A stretch of DNA of 64,000 bases from Leclercia adecarboxylata (GTDB lineage: Bacteria; Pseudomonadota; Gammaproteobacteria; Enterobacterales; Enterobacteriaceae). The stretch spans positions 1,488,001 to 1,552,000 of the forward strand of contig LR590464.1 in NCBI GenBank assembly GCA_901472455.1. The letters are read 5' to 3'. Of the stretch, positions 27,980 to 41,680 are shown one piece after another (within the stretch, counting starts at the first letter, position 1; each line of letters starts with the position of its first letter). The notes under the pieces are model-generated. The model made no database searches, had not been told where the DNA came from, and saw only the letters and a program-made list of their open reading frames with translations. A program made the translations under genes and the position numbers.

Positions 27980-29888
27980 ATGAAGAAATTTCCCTGGGCG
28001 TGTGTCGCGCTGACAGCAGCGTCTTTGATGTCTAATTCCGTGATGGCGGCAAATTTTAGCGGCCAGTTTCAAGAACACCGATATTCGCGAATTTATTGAT
28101 ACGGTAAGCCGCAATCTGAATAAAACAATTCTTGTCGATCCTTCCGTTCAGGGAAATGTATCGGTTAAGACCTATAACGTGCTGACGGAAGATGAATATT
28201 ATCAGTTCTTCCTTAGCGTGCTGGATCTGTACGGTCTGTCGGTGATCCCGATGGATAACGGTATGGTGAAAGTCGTGCGTTCAACGGTCGCGCGTACCGC
28301 GGGTGCGCCGCTGGCTGACAGCCAGCATCCCGGCAAAGGCGATGAGATCATCACCCGTGTCGTGCGGATGGAAAACGTGCCGGTCCGCGAACTGGCCCCG
28401 CTGCTGCGCCAGCTGAACGACGCCACCGGTATTGGCAACGTGGTCCATTTTGAACCTTCCAACGTGCTGCTGCTGACCGGAAAAGCCTCGGTGGTTAACC
28501 GCCTGGTGGACCTGGTGCAGCGCGTCGATCGCTCCGGGATGCAGCGCCGGGAGATCGTGCCGCTGCGCTACGCCTCTGCCAAAGAGCTGTCTGACATGTT
28601 GAATAATCTCAACAATGAAGAGCAGAAGGGGCAAAACGCGCCGCAGCTGGCCACCAAAGTGGTCGCCGATGACGAAACCAACAGCCTGATCATCAGCGGC
28701 ACGGAAGACGCCCGCGCGCGCACCCGCTCGCTGGTGGGGCAGCTCGATCGCGAACAGAACAATGAAGGCAATACCCGCGTCTTCTACCTGAAATACGCCA
28801 ATGCCAGCAAAGTCGTCCCGGTGTTAACCGGTATCGGCGAGCAGCTGAAGGATAAATCGGGCGCGGCGAAAGGGAAAACAACCTCCGCCGGCAACGATCT
28901 GAATATTACCGCTGACGAGGCCACCAACTCGCTGGTGATCACCGCCCAGCCAAACGTGATGAACTCGCTGGAAAAGGTCATCGACAAACTGGATATCCGC
29001 CGTCCACAGGTGCTGGTGGAGGCGATCATTGCTGAAGTGCAGGACGGAAGCGGTCTTGACCTCGGCGTGCAGTGGACCGGTAAACACGGCGGGGTGCAGT
29101 TTGGCTCTACCGGCCTGCCGATCAGCCAGATTAAGAATGGGACCATGAAAGGCACCAGCTTTACCGGCCTGGCAACGGGCTTCTTTAACGGTGATTTCGG
29201 CGCGCTGATGACCGCACTCTCTACCGACGGCAAAAACGACATTCTGTCGACCCCAAGCGTGGTGACCCTGGATAACAAAGAGGCCTCGTTTAACGTCGGC
29301 CAGGATGTGCCGGTGCTGGCGGGTTCTCAGACCACCAGCGGCGATAACGTCTTTAACTCGGTGGAGCGTAAAACGGTCGGTACGAAGCTGAAAATTGTTC
29401 CGCAGATCAACGACGGTGACATCATTCATCTGAAGATTGAGCAGGAAGTCTCCAGCGTGGATGCCAGTTCAACGGATGATGCCAGCCTCGGCCCGACCTT
29501 TAACACCCGTACCATCAATAACGAAGTGATGGTGCACAGTGGGCAGACAGTAGTCCTCGGCGGATTGATGGAAAACGTCACCAGGCAGAACGTCTCGAAA
29601 GTGCCGCTGCTGGGGGATATTCCGCTGGTGGGGCAACTGTTCCGCTACACCTCCCAGGACACCTCGAAACGTAACCTGATGGTCTTTATTCACACCACTG
29701 TTCTGCGTGACGACGATACCTACAGCGCGTCTTCGAAGGAAAAATATGACCAGATCCGGGCGCGGCAGCAGCAGCGCCTGGAGGAGAAAAAGCTCGGCGT
29801 TATCGAACCTGAGAGCAATGCCGTGCTGCCCGCTTACCCGACTGCGACCAGTACAAAACCGGTCAATCGCAATCCGTTTAAAGAGTAA
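27980..29888 (+). CDS. gspD: Secretin GspD (frame interrupted once)
   Basis: Outer-membrane multimer forming the exit channel. About 635 residues joined, with signal peptide MKKFPWACVALTAASLMSN and mature start ANF. N0 to N3 domains lie in the first 300 residues (IREFIDTVSRNLNKTILVDP, VPLRYASAKELSDML). The secretin core follows (PQVLVEAIIAEVQDGSG, NDILSTPSVVTLDNKEASF, VPVLAGSQTTSG, GQTVVLGGLMENV, VPLLGDIPLVGQLF). An extra G near 28061 breaks the frame just after the signal peptide. A short C-terminal tail (KPVNRNPFKE) may be the pilotin-binding S-domain. Confidence 0.95.
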
Positions 29889-29902
29889 GGGCGAGGCGCA
29901 AC

Positions 29903-31379
29903 ATGGATGGACTGAGTCATGAGTTATGCACCAGCAACTACGCCAAAACCCACGGGATCCTCTGTTATCAGGATCAGGTCTGGGTGCGTGATGACGCCCC
30001 GGCGTTTGCCCTGCTGGAAGTACGCCGGGTGCTGGGGCGATCCTTCACCCCAACGATCCTCACGGCCGAAGCCTTTTGACGAGATGCTGGCCAAAATCTG
30101 GCAGCAGAACAGCGGCGTTTCCAGCAGTTAGTGGATGACATGGACGCCGACATCGATTTGATGGCGTTAACGGAGGAGATCCCCGACAACGAGGATCTGC
30201 TGGATAACGACGAAAACTCGCCGGTGATCCGCCTGATTAACGCCATTCTGGGCGAAGCGGTGAAAGAGGGCGCCTCGGATATTCATATCGAAACCTTCGA
30301 GCGCACGCTGAGCATTCGCTTTCGCGTCGATGGCGTGCTGCGCCCGGTACTGCAACCGGCGCGTAAGCTTGCACCGCTGCTGGTGTCGCGTATCAAGGTT
30401 ATGTCGAAGCTCGATATCGCCGAAAAACGCCTGCCGCAGGATGGCCGTATCTCGCTGCGCATCGGTCGTAAAGCCATCGACGTGCGTGTTTCCACCATAC
30501 CTTCGCAGTACGGCGAGCGCGTGTCATGCGTCTGTTGGATAAAAGCAACCTTAAGCCGGATATCAACAAGCTGGGGCTGATAGACGAAGAGTTACAGCAG
30601 TTGAAAGGGCTGATTGGTCGCCCGCACGGCATTATTCTGGTGACCGGGCCGACAGGCTCCGGGAAAAGCACCACCCTGTACGCCATTCTGTCGGCGCTGA
30701 ACGGTCATGAACGCAACATTCTTACCGTCGAAGATCCGATTGAATACGAGCTGGAAGGGGTGGGGCAGACGCAGGTTAATCCGCGCGTGGATATGACGTT
30801 CGCCCGCGGGCTGCGCGCCATTCTGCGTCAGGACCCGGACGTGGTGATGATCGGTGAAATTCGTGACGGCGAAACCGCGCAAATTGCGGTGCAGGCGTCG
30901 CTGACCGGTCACCTGGTGATGTCCACCTTGCACACCAACAGCGCGGCAGGGCGATTACCCGTCTGCGCGATATGGGGCTGGAGTCGTTTTTAATCGGATC
31001 ATCGTTGCTCGGTGTCATTGCCCCAGCGTCTGGTGCGACGGCTGTGTACCACTGCCGAACCACCAGTCCGCTGGACGACAATGAAAAAGCCCTGTTCAGC
31101 TTTATGGATACGCCGCCGAAAGCAATCTATCGCGCGGTGGGCTGCGAGCACTGTCGTCAGAGCGGGTATCAGGGGCGAGCGGGGATCCATGAATTCCTGG
31201 TGGTCGACAGTACGATGCGCCGGGCTATTCATGAAGACAAAGACGAAATGTCCATTGAGACCGAGCTGTTCCGTCAGGCTTACAGCCTGCGCGAAAACGG
31301 CCTGCTGAAGGTGATCTCTGGCGTCACCTCGCTGGAAGAGGTGATGCGCGTCACCGCCGAGCGCGGGGGAGATGAATAA
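29903..31379 (+). CDS. gspE: Secretion ATPase GspE (frame interrupted)
   Basis: Cytoplasmic hexameric ATPase driving pseudopilus assembly, about 490 residues joined. Visible: N-terminal domain binding GspL; Walker [15 protein letters not shown]; Asp box [19 protein letters not shown]; Walker [13 protein letters not shown]; His box [13 protein letters not shown]; and a zinc tetracysteine region (C-T-H-C, then [18 protein letters not shown]). Frame breaks near 30073, 30122, 30525, 30950 and 31043 are all single bases and homology continues beyond each. Its stop overlaps the gspF start (TAATG). Confidence 0.92.
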
Positions 31380-32586
31380 TGGCGTGGTATGCATGGACGG
31401 CTACCAATGCGGCGGGCAAAACCCAGCGCGGCACCTTACAGGCCGAGGGGCCAAAGCAGGTGCGTCAGGCGTTGCGCGATCAACAGCTGATCCCGGTGAG
31501 CATTACCGTTACCCGCGAACAGGCCGCCAGCGGTGGCGCGCAGAAAGGGGTAAAGCTTTCTACCCCGTGTTGTCGATGTTTACCCGCCAGCTTGCAACCC
31601 TGGTTAACGCCGCGCTGCCGCTGGAAAGCGCCCTGAAGGCGATCGCCAAGCAATCGGAAGATAAAAAACTGGCGGCGATGGTGACGGATATCCGCGACAA
31701 GGTGGTGGAAGGGCATACCCTGTTCGACGCCTTCAGCCAGTTTCCGCGCACCTTTGACAAGCTCTACTGCACGCTGGTGATGGCCGGGGAAAAGACCGGG
31801 CACCTCGGCGATGTGCTGGAAAAGCTGGCCGAATACAACGAACAGCGCCAGAAGATGAAAAGCAAGCTCACCCAGGCGATGGTTTACCCCATCACCCTGA
31901 CGGTGGTGGCCGTGGCGGTGATCTGCATTCTGCTGGTGGCGGTTGTGCCCCAGGTGATTGAGCAGTTTACCCATATGAAACAACAGCTGCCGATCACCAC
32001 CCGGACGCTGATTGCGGTGAGTGATTTCCTGCAGGCGTACGGCATCTATATCGGTGGCGGGCTGGCAACCGCCTTTATCGGCTTTAAAAGCTGGCTGAAA
32101 AAAAACAGTCATCGTTATCTCTGGCACCGCTGGCTGGTGAACGCCTCGCCCATTAAAAAGCTGGTGTGCGCCATCAACAGTGCGCGCTATATCCGCACCC
32201 TGAGCATTCTGCAGGCCAGTAGCGTGCCGTTGCTGGAGGGGATGTATATCGCCATGGACGGGATCGAAAACCTCCATGCCCGCCAGGTGCTGGAGCAGGC
32301 AGCGGACACCGTGCGTCAGGGGGCCTCGTTATATGCCGCGCTGGAGCAGGCGAAATTATTCCCGCCCACCATGCTGTATATGATCGCCTCCGGTGAAGAG
32401 AGTGGCGAATTAGGCAATCTGATGGATCGGGCGGCAGAAAACCAGGAATCCGCATTACAGCATCGAATTACATTAACGCTGTCGGTATTTGAACCGGCGC
32501 TGGTGGTCTCTATGGCGACCATTGTTCTGTTTATTGTGATGTCAATATTACAACCGCTTCTGCAACTTAATAACATGGTAGGTTAA
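31379..32586 (+). CDS. gspF: Inner-membrane platform protein GspF (frame interrupted once)
   Basis: About 402 residues joined. It starts [18 protein letters not shown] in one frame; one base is off near 31555 and the rest is open to 32586. Two T2SSF domains are visible: FTRQLATLVNAALPLESALK with GEKTGHLGDVLEKLAEYNEQ, and SARYIRTLSILQASSVPLLE with ASGEESGELGNLMDRAAENQ. Three membrane helices (around ICILLVAVVPQVI, GGGLATAFIGF, and the C-terminal VVSMATIVLFIVMSILQPLL) fit the family. Confidence 0.95.
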
Positions 32587-32588
32587 TT

Positions 32589-33032
32589 ATGGCGATGAAA
32601 CGAAAAAACCTGGCACGCCAGGCGGGCTTTACTTTGCTCGAATTAATGGTGGTCATTGTTATTCTCGGCGTGCTGGCCAGTATGGTGGTGCCGAATTTAA
32701 TGGGTAATAAAGAGAAGGCCGATACCCAGAAAGCCACCAGCGATATTGTGGCGCTGGAAGGTTCGCTGGATATGTACAAGCTGGATAACCACCGCTATCC
32801 CACCACGGAACAGGGCCTGCAGGCGCTGGTCACCAAACCGGAAATCGCGCCGATCCCGAACGGCTACCGTGCCGACGGTTATATCCGCCGTCTGCCGCAG
32901 GATCCATGGGGCAGCGATTATATTCTGGTCAGCCCTGGTGAACATGGCGCCATTGATGTCTTTTCCGCAGGCCCGGACGGGGAAGCCAATACCGCAGACG
33001 ATATTACTAACTGGTCATTCGATAAAAAATAA
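32589..33032 (+). CDS. gspG: Major pseudopilin GspG
   Basis: Forms the pseudopilus shaft. 147 residues, intact. Prepilin cleavage site QAG-FTLLELMVVIVILGVL with Glu at +5, a hydrophobic helix, and the C-terminal calcium-binding loop (DVFSAGPDGEANTADDITNW). GspO should cut after the Gly at residue 13 and methylate the new Phe. Two bases after gspF. Confidence 0.98.
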   Translation: MAMKRKNLARQAGFTLLELMVVIVILGVLASMVVPNLMGNKEKADTQKATSDIVALEGSLDMYKLDNHRYPTTEQGLQALVTKPEIAPIPNGYRADGYIRRLPQDPWGSDYILVSPGEHGAIDVFSAGPDGEANTADDITNWSFDKK

Positions 33033-33517
33033 TGAACAGGCAACGTGGCTTTACTTTGCTGGAAATTATCCTGGCGTTAGTCATATTTGCCAGCTGCGCC
33101 ATGATGGTGGTCTCGACAATACCCTCCCGCAGTGGCGCGGATATATTTGGCCAGCAATTAAAAGCCCTTGTGGATTATGGTTCTGATCGTGCCGTCATGG
33201 ACGGAAATATCGTTGGCCTGGTGATCACCCCGGATAATTATCAACTGGTGACGCTGGCGGTTAAAAACGGCCAGCGTCGCTGGGTTCCTCTATCTGAAAG
33301 ACGTATCACGACTCAGGGGCATTTCCCTGAAGAGATGCACGTGTCGCTCTCCCCCCAGCGTCTGGCCGCCACGCCCGACGCTGAGCCGCAAATCGTCTTT
33401 TTGCCGGACGGGGAGATCAGCCGTTTCACGTTGACATTGCAGAGCTTCGATAAACAGCACCATTTCCGCGTGGTGTCGCAGGGCGCGGCACCGGTAACGG
33501 TAGAAAACGATGGCTAA
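33032..33517 (+). CDS. gspH: Minor pseudopilin GspH
   Basis: 161 residues, intact. A short positively charged leader MNRQR precedes G-FTLLEIILALVIFASC with Glu at +5. The remainder is a beta-rich globular domain (VDYGSDRAVMDGNIVGLVIT, FLPDGEISRFTLTL). It starts on the last base of the gspG stop and overlaps gspI by eight bases. Confidence 0.93.
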   Translation: MNRQRGFTLLEIILALVIFASCAMMVVSTIPSRSGADIFGQQLKALVDYGSDRAVMDGNIVGLVITPDNYQLVTLAVKNGQRRWVPLSERRITTQGHFPEEMHVSLSPQRLAATPDAEPQIVFLPDGEISRFTLTLQSFDKQHHFRVVSQGAAPVTVENDG

Positions 33518-33884
33518 GGCAAAGCAACAAGGCATGACGCTGCTGGAGGTGATGGTGGCGCTGGTGATCTTCTCCACCGCCGCGCTGGCACTCATGAACT
33601 CCATCTCCCTGAACGTGCGCTTTACCCACGGGCTTGCCGATACCTTGCAGGCCAGCTGGGTTGCAGAGAATCAGCTGGCAGAAGCGCAACTGACCGGAAG
33701 CGATTTCCCTGATGCTCAACAGCAGGGCACCGAAATCATGGGCGGGCGCAGCTGGAACTGGCGTATGCAGCGGGTTAAGGCCGCCGACAACAGTCTGGTG
33801 GATGAGATCCAGGTCTATGCCGAAGGGGATGAGAGCCAGCCGGTGGTGGCGCTCAGGATCCTGCCGCCAGGGGAGAAAAAGTGA
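33510..33884 (+). CDS. gspI: Minor pseudopilin GspI
   Basis: 124 residues, intact. Leader MAKAKQQ-G then MTLLEVMVALVIFSTAALAL with Glu at +5. The globular part has WVAENQLAEAQL and the usual tip interface with GspJ and GspK. Overlaps gspJ by four bases. Confidence 0.94.
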   Translation: MAKAKQQGMTLLEVMVALVIFSTAALALMNSISLNVRFTHGLADTLQASWVAENQLAEAQLTGSDFPDAQQQGTEIMGGRSWNWRMQRVKAADNSLVDEIQVYAEGDESQPVVALRILPPGEKK

Positions 33885-34543
33885 AAAAAATTCAGCACCA
33901 GCGCGGATTTACGCTGCTGGAGATCATGATTGCGCTCACTATTTTTGCCGTGATCAGCACCCTCGCCTGGCAAATCCTGGATGGCGCGATGCGCACCAGC
34001 AACGCGACGGATCGTAATGCGGCAAAGCTCAACCAGATCCAGCGCGCCTGGAGCCTGCTGGAGCGTGATTTTTTCCAGCTGCAGGCCCGGGCGCCGCGCA
34101 ACGACGGCGGGGTGTTTGTCCAGCAGGATAATGCCCTTGAACTGACCACGCTCAATGGCATGAGCGGCCAGGTACAGCTCGAACGCGTCCGCTGGCGCGT
34201 TGACGATCACCGCCTGTGGCGCGATGTGTGGCCGACGATAGACAGCCCGGCGGGCGTTAAACCGGAAGAAGTGCCGATTGTCGCCGAGGTGAAGTCAGCC
34301 GAGTGGCGGTTTTACAGCGGGTCATGGCAAAAGCGCTGGAGTGAGAGCGACCACCAGCCTGACGGCGTGGAACTGACGCTGACGATGGAGAATGGCGAGA
34401 CGTGGCGCTGGGTGTTTACGACCCCTGGCGATATGCCGCAGCCGCAGATCGCCGCGAAAGCCGAAGGCGAGAAGCCCGAGGCCGCGCCATCCGCACCTGC
34501 GCCGGAGCAGGCGGCAGCGCCTGCGACGGGAGGCCAGCCATGA
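33881..34543 (+). CDS. gspJ: Minor pseudopilin GspJ
   Basis: 220 residues, intact. Leader MKKIQHQR-G then FTLLEIMIALTIFAVISTL. The segment LNQIQRAWSLLERDFFQLQ is typical. The C-terminal 30 residues are Ala/Pro/Glu-rich (KPEAAPSAPAPEQAAAPATG), an extension not needed for the fold. Overlaps gspK by four bases. Confidence 0.94.
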   Translation: MKKIQHQRGFTLLEIMIALTIFAVISTLAWQILDGAMRTSNATDRNAAKLNQIQRAWSLLERDFFQLQARAPRNDGGVFVQQDNALELTTLNGMSGQVQLERVRWRVDDHRLWRDVWPTIDSPAGVKPEEVPIVAEVKSAEWRFYSGSWQKRWSESDHQPDGVELTLTMENGETWRWVFTTPGDMPQPQIAAKAEGEKPEAAPSAPAPEQAAAPATGGQP

Positions 34544-35558
34544 GCCGCGTCCCCCTGGCGGCGGCAGCGAGGCGTCGCTCTGTTAGTGGTGCTCATCCTG
34601 CTGGTGATGATGTCAGCCCTGGCGGCCAAAATTAGCCAGCAGTTCTGCCGCCAATTTACAGAAAACCCACTATCAGGTGAGTCAGCAGCAGCTGCGCTGG
34701 GCCATTCAGCGTCAGGAGCAGGTGGTGAAAATGCGGTTGCAGACCGCCGCCATCGGCGAAAACAGCGTCCTGACGCTGGAGGGCGAATGGCATGAACCCC
34801 TTGAGACACAGGGGGGAGTATTACACGGTGGTGAGCCAGGTTGAGGATGCCGAAGACTGCTTTAACGTCAATAACCTGCTCACAGAAGAGAAGGCGGCAC
34901 AGGGGCAGGAGCCGTCGGCTATCCCGGAAAAACCGCGTAAACAGCGCACCGTCGAGCAACTGCTGGTTAACGGCGGTCTGGATCACGCCACGGCGGAACA
35001 GGTCTATGGCCAGCTGGTGGATTACCTTGATGGCGACAGTACCACGGCGAAAGAGGCGCAGGAGAGTGATGCCTGGGCAGGCGTTCAGCCCGCGCGACTT
35101 CCGGCCAACCAGATGATGCGCAACATTGGCGAAATTAAGCTGCTGCCTGCGTTCCCGGCGGCGGCCTACGCGAAAGTCAGTACCTTGCTGTGTGCCTTGC
35201 CGGATGCCAACAGCAAAATTGACGTCAACACCCTGAAGCCCGAACAGGCAACCCTGCTGGCGGCGCTGTTTCCGGGGAAACTGACGGAGGATGACGCAGC
35301 ACGCCTGCTCGCGGCGCGCCCGAAGCAGGGTGGGAGAGTGTTGAGGCGTTCAGCAAAGCGCTGGAGCAAAACTTCCCGCAGTTGAAAGACGATTTAACGC
35401 AGGTGGCTGCGCAGGTTGCCGTCAGCAGTCGTTATTTCCGGGTCAACTACACCGGCAACACCGACGATTTAACGCTTCACGTGGTCAGCCAGCTTCAGAT
35501 GAATACCGAAGCGGGTGAGATCCTGACGTGGCAGCGTCGTTACCGAATGATTGAATAA
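34540..35558 (+). CDS. gspK: Minor pseudopilin GspK (frame interrupted)
   Basis: About 337 residues joined; the largest pseudopilin, capping the pseudopilus tip. The leader and helix read MSRVPLAARQRG-VALLVVLILLVMMSALAA across frame changes; as usual for GspK there is no Glu at +5. Downstream: VSQVEDAEDCFNVNNLL, KIDVNTLKPEQATLLAALFP, and helix-hairpin-helix-like DDAARLLAARPKQG. Frames change near 34568, 34653, 34790 and 35333. It ends at 35558, 15 bases before gspL. Confidence 0.9.
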
Positions 35559-35573
35559 CAAAAGCCGATACCG

Positions 35574-36718
35574 ATGAAAAAAAGACTCTTTATTCGTCCC
35601 GATAGCCGCGAGGACGGGAATATTGCGTGGTGCGAATCCGGCAGCCAGCAGGTGCAGACGCTCAGCGACATGACGGCGCTGAATACGCTTGCGTCACACC
35701 CCCTGGCTGCCCATGTCTGTCTGTTGCTGCCCGCCAGCGAGATGATCTTCCGTCACTTTTCACTGCCGAAGAAAGGCCCTGGCGCCCAGGCGACGACCTT
35801 CTCCTGGCTGGCGGAAGAGACGCTGATTGGCGACGTCGATGCGCTTCACTGGACGGTGTTGAATAAAAAAGGGCGGGAAGTGGACGCCGTCGCCATTGAT
35901 GCCCAGCGCTTACATCACTGGATCGCGCTCTTCCAGCAGGCCGGGCTAAAGGTGGTGCAGGCGCTGCCTGACGCCTGGCTGCTGCCGGTGGCTGAGGGGG
36001 GGCGCACGCTGGTCTCGCTGGGGGAGAACTACTGGCTGCGTTGCTCCACCGCAGGTGCGTGTGAAACCGACGCGTCGCTCCTGCCGCTGCTGATGCAGAA
36101 GACCGGCGAAGGAGAGGTGTGTTGCTACGGCGAGGCCCCAGAAGGGGTAAAGGTGGATGAAACCTTACCCTGGCAGCATCCTTTGCAACTGATTCAGCCC
36201 CAATGGCAGGCCTGCCGGGCCAACGTCTTGCACGGTGATTTTGATCCCCGTGGCGCGCAGGGAGGCCCGACAAAAAGCCTGAAAGGCGTGATGGTCGCGC
36301 TGGGGATCCTCAGCCTGGGGCTGCTGCTGGGGCGAGGCTGGCCATGGCCTGGATGCTGGTGCAGCAGGAAAACCAGCTGCAAGAGGAGAATGCCACGGTG
36401 TATCAGTACCATTTCCCCAGCCTGCGGCAGCAAACGAACATCAAATACCATTTTGGTCAGAACCTTAAGAAGGTGAAGAAAGGCGTCTTTCTGCAACTGG
36501 ACGATCTGAATAAAGCGAAGCAATCGGTGCCGGGAATGGAAATTAACTTGCTGGAGTACGACAGCGCGCAAAACGCGTGGACGCTCAGCGCCGTCGCAGA
36601 ACATAGCGAATCACTACAGGCATTTATCAGACAGGCGAATACGGATTTTGATTTTTCTCTCCAGCCGGTTTCCACGGCTGCGCCTTATACCGCCATGATC
36701 ACAGGGAAGCATAAATGA
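35574..36718 (+). CDS. gspL: Type II secretion protein GspL (frame interrupted once)
   Basis: Inner-membrane protein with an actin-like cytoplasmic domain (1-240) that binds GspE, one helix (KGVMVALGILSLGLLLGR then LAMAWMLVQQ), and a periplasmic ferredoxin-like domain (VKKGVFLQLDDLNKAKQSV). About 381 residues. The frame slips near 36335, inside the membrane helix, and resumes at once. Overlaps gspM by four bases. Confidence 0.92.
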
Positions 36719-37200
36719 AACAGCGAGTCGCGCAACTCAAAGCGCGTTATCAGCAATACAGCGTCCGCGAAAAGCGATTAATGACACTCTGTGGCACAGC
36801 TTTTTGCTGCGCTCTGGTCTATTACGCAGGCGTAGTACCGCTGGATAATATGATAAAAAACAGCCAGGCCACGCTGAAGCGTCAGACTGAAACCCTGGCC
36901 TGGATGCGTAGCGAAATCGATAAAAATCATCTGCAGGTCCAGCAACTGAAAACCAATAATCCGCGCAGCGTGGTGGAAAACAGCGCGCGGGAAATTAAGC
37001 TGCCGCTGAATGACGTTCGGCAGGAGGGGCAGACGTTATCTTTTATTGTGCCTCGGGTGAATATTTATGAGCTGAAGAACTGGCTGCGTGAAATCAATAC
37101 GGCCTCAGGGATCCGGCTGGATAAAATGAAGCTCACGCCGGTGGACCATCTGAGTGACGTTAAGGCGGAGATCCAGCTCAGCTGGACGAAGATGGCATGA
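36715..37200 (+). CDS. gspM: Type II secretion protein GspM
   Basis: 161 residues, intact. Short cytoplasmic N-terminus with the typical YQQYSVREKRLM, one helix (LCGTAFCCALVYYAGVV), a coiled-coil stretch (SQATLKRQTETLAWMRSEID) and a small periplasmic domain (PRVNIYELKNWLREI) that pairs with GspL. Overlaps gspO by four bases. Confidence 0.94.
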   Translation: MKQRVAQLKARYQQYSVREKRLMTLCGTAFCCALVYYAGVVPLDNMIKNSQATLKRQTETLAWMRSEIDKNHLQVQQLKTNNPRSVVENSAREIKLPLNDVRQEGQTLSFIVPRVNIYELKNWLREINTASGIRLDKMKLTPVDHLSDVKAEIQLSWTKMA

Positions 37201-37991
37201 CCAGCCTGGCGCTGCTGCGGGAGAGCAGCCGGCGCTGTTTTGCACGATGAGCGCCATACTGGGGGCCATTATCGGCAGCTTTCTCGGCGTGGTGGCAGAG
37301 CGGGTTCCGCAGATGATGCTCGGGGAGGATTCACGGATCAATCTCCTGTTCCCGGCCTCCCACTGTCCGGCGTGCCAGCATCAATTGTGCTGGTGGGAAA
37401 ACATCCCGCTGGTCAGCTGGCTGGCGCTGCGCGGGCGATGCCACCAGTGCGGCAGCGCAATCCCGCTGCGGTTATGGCTGCTCGAAGCCTTTACCGCCCT
37501 GTTTTTTGCCGCCACGGCCTGGTGTCTACCCACTGTATCGGCGCTCTTTTCCCTCTGGCTGATGGCGGCCTTTTTGCTGCCGTTGGCCATCATTGACGGG
37601 CGCTATCAGCTGCTACCGGACTGCCTGACGCAACCCCTGCTGTGGCCGGGCTGCTAGTGCACACCTTCAGCCATACGCTGGCGCTGAGCGATGCCATTAT
37701 CGGCGCGGTGGCGGGGTATATGTCGCTCTGGCTGTTGTACTGGGCGTTTCGTCTGGCAACGGGAAAAGAGGGGCTTGGCTACGGCGATTTTAAACTGCTG
37801 GCGGCGCTGGGAGCCTGGTGCGGCTGGCTGCGTTACCGACAATAATATTGCTGGCCTCGTTAATGGGCATTACGGTTATTTCTTTTTTATCCGTTCGACC
37901 GAATAAATCACCGCAAATTCCTTTTGGTCCCGCTATTGCTTTAGCCGGTGTGATGACCTTTATTAGCCATATTTACACGCTCGCTCTGTAA
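37197..37991 (+). CDS. gspO: Prepilin peptidase GspO (frame interrupted)
   Basis: Membrane aspartic protease and N-methylase that cuts the pseudopilin leaders. About 264 residues joined. The cytoplasmic methylation domain has the zinc tetracysteine (HCPACQHQ and RGRCHQCG). Catalytic Asp residues are in [13 protein letters not shown] and [14 protein letters not shown] (the GxGD motif). Frames change near 37212, 37650 and 37838. The ATG at 37197 overlaps gspM; an in-frame ATG at 37247 could be used instead. gspN is absent, as in E. coli K-12. Confidence 0.9.
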
Positions 37992-38136
37992 ATAATCTGT
38001 CAATTATTTTTTGAAATTTTTTCGGCAGGGGAATTGAGTGAGTATGGCTTCTTTTACGAATACCATTCGATTTACAAACCGCATGGATTATTAATCTTAC
38101 TGTTGAGATTAACAGAAAATCTTAAAAGCATATTAA

Positions 38137-40931
<2,795 letters not shown>

Positions 40932-40976
40932 TCTTCTTCGTCTGAGACCGCGGGCGTGAATATCGCCCGCAACCCC

Positions 40977-41012
40977 TGACCGCGCTCCTCCCGGAGGGCG
41001 GTCAGTTCTTTA
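40977..41012 (+). terminator. Terminator after chiA
   Basis: CTGACCGC/GCGGTCAG stem followed by TTCTTT. A second hairpin, GCGGGCG/CGCCCGC, lies just before it at 40950-40970. Confidence 0.6.
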
Positions 41013-41054
41013 AAGGTACACAAGGAAAACGGCCTGCATCCGTCAGGTGATGAA

Positions 41055-41503
41055 ATGAAACGGTTTATTTTTTCTGTTGCTGTTAATCAGCCCGGGGGCA
41101 TTTGCCAATTGCTGGAATACGGCAGGGGCATTATTATCACGTCGATCCCTATCTGTTATTTGCCATTGCTGAAGTCGAGTCCGGCCTTAACCCCTATGCA
41201 ATAGGCTATAACCACGATGGTTTCGCGGGATGTTGGACTGATGCAAATTAACAGCTCGCATTTTCGCTGAGCTGGAACGTAAAGGTATCGATGAATATCG
41301 CTTAATGGCGGAGCCATGCACCTCCATCATGGTGGGCGCGTCCTATTCTCTCCGGCATGATTAAAGTTTATGGCTATAACTGGGAAGCAGTCGGGGCATA
41401 TAACGCCGGACTAAAACGCGAAAATTTCCCTCAGCGTATGCTCTACGCCAGAAAAGTCTGGGATAAATACCAGAGAATAAAACGCGTGTCGCAGTACAAA
41501 TAA
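41055..41503 (+). CDS. Lytic transglycosylase, IagB/IpgF type (frame heavily interrupted)
   Basis: Joined frames resemble the small SLT-family transglycosylases that open peptidoglycan for envelope machines: CWNTAG, YHVDPYLLFAIAEVESGLNP (catalytic Glu in the AIAEVESG stretch), DVGLMQINSSHF, MVGA, YGYNWEAVGAYNAG, and a C-terminus YARKVWDKYQRIKRVSQYK. About 148 residues with a probable signal peptide (MKRFIFSV). At least five frame changes fall within 450 bases, so true decay cannot be ruled out here. It follows chiA, and a role in T2SS passage through peptidoglycan is possible. Confidence 0.7.
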
Positions 41504-41680
41504 TCGTGCTGATTTTTTGACGAGTCTTTCCCGGTATTTTTCAGAAAGACAATATGGCTGTTCCGGGTTCGGCGTAGGGTGAACCTGACGCAGGTTTGAC
41601 ATGGGCAGACGGCCGGGTCAGCACGGTAAAACCCCTGTTTTTGCCCTTTCCCGGGGGAGAGGGCATCATGTCACAGATGG

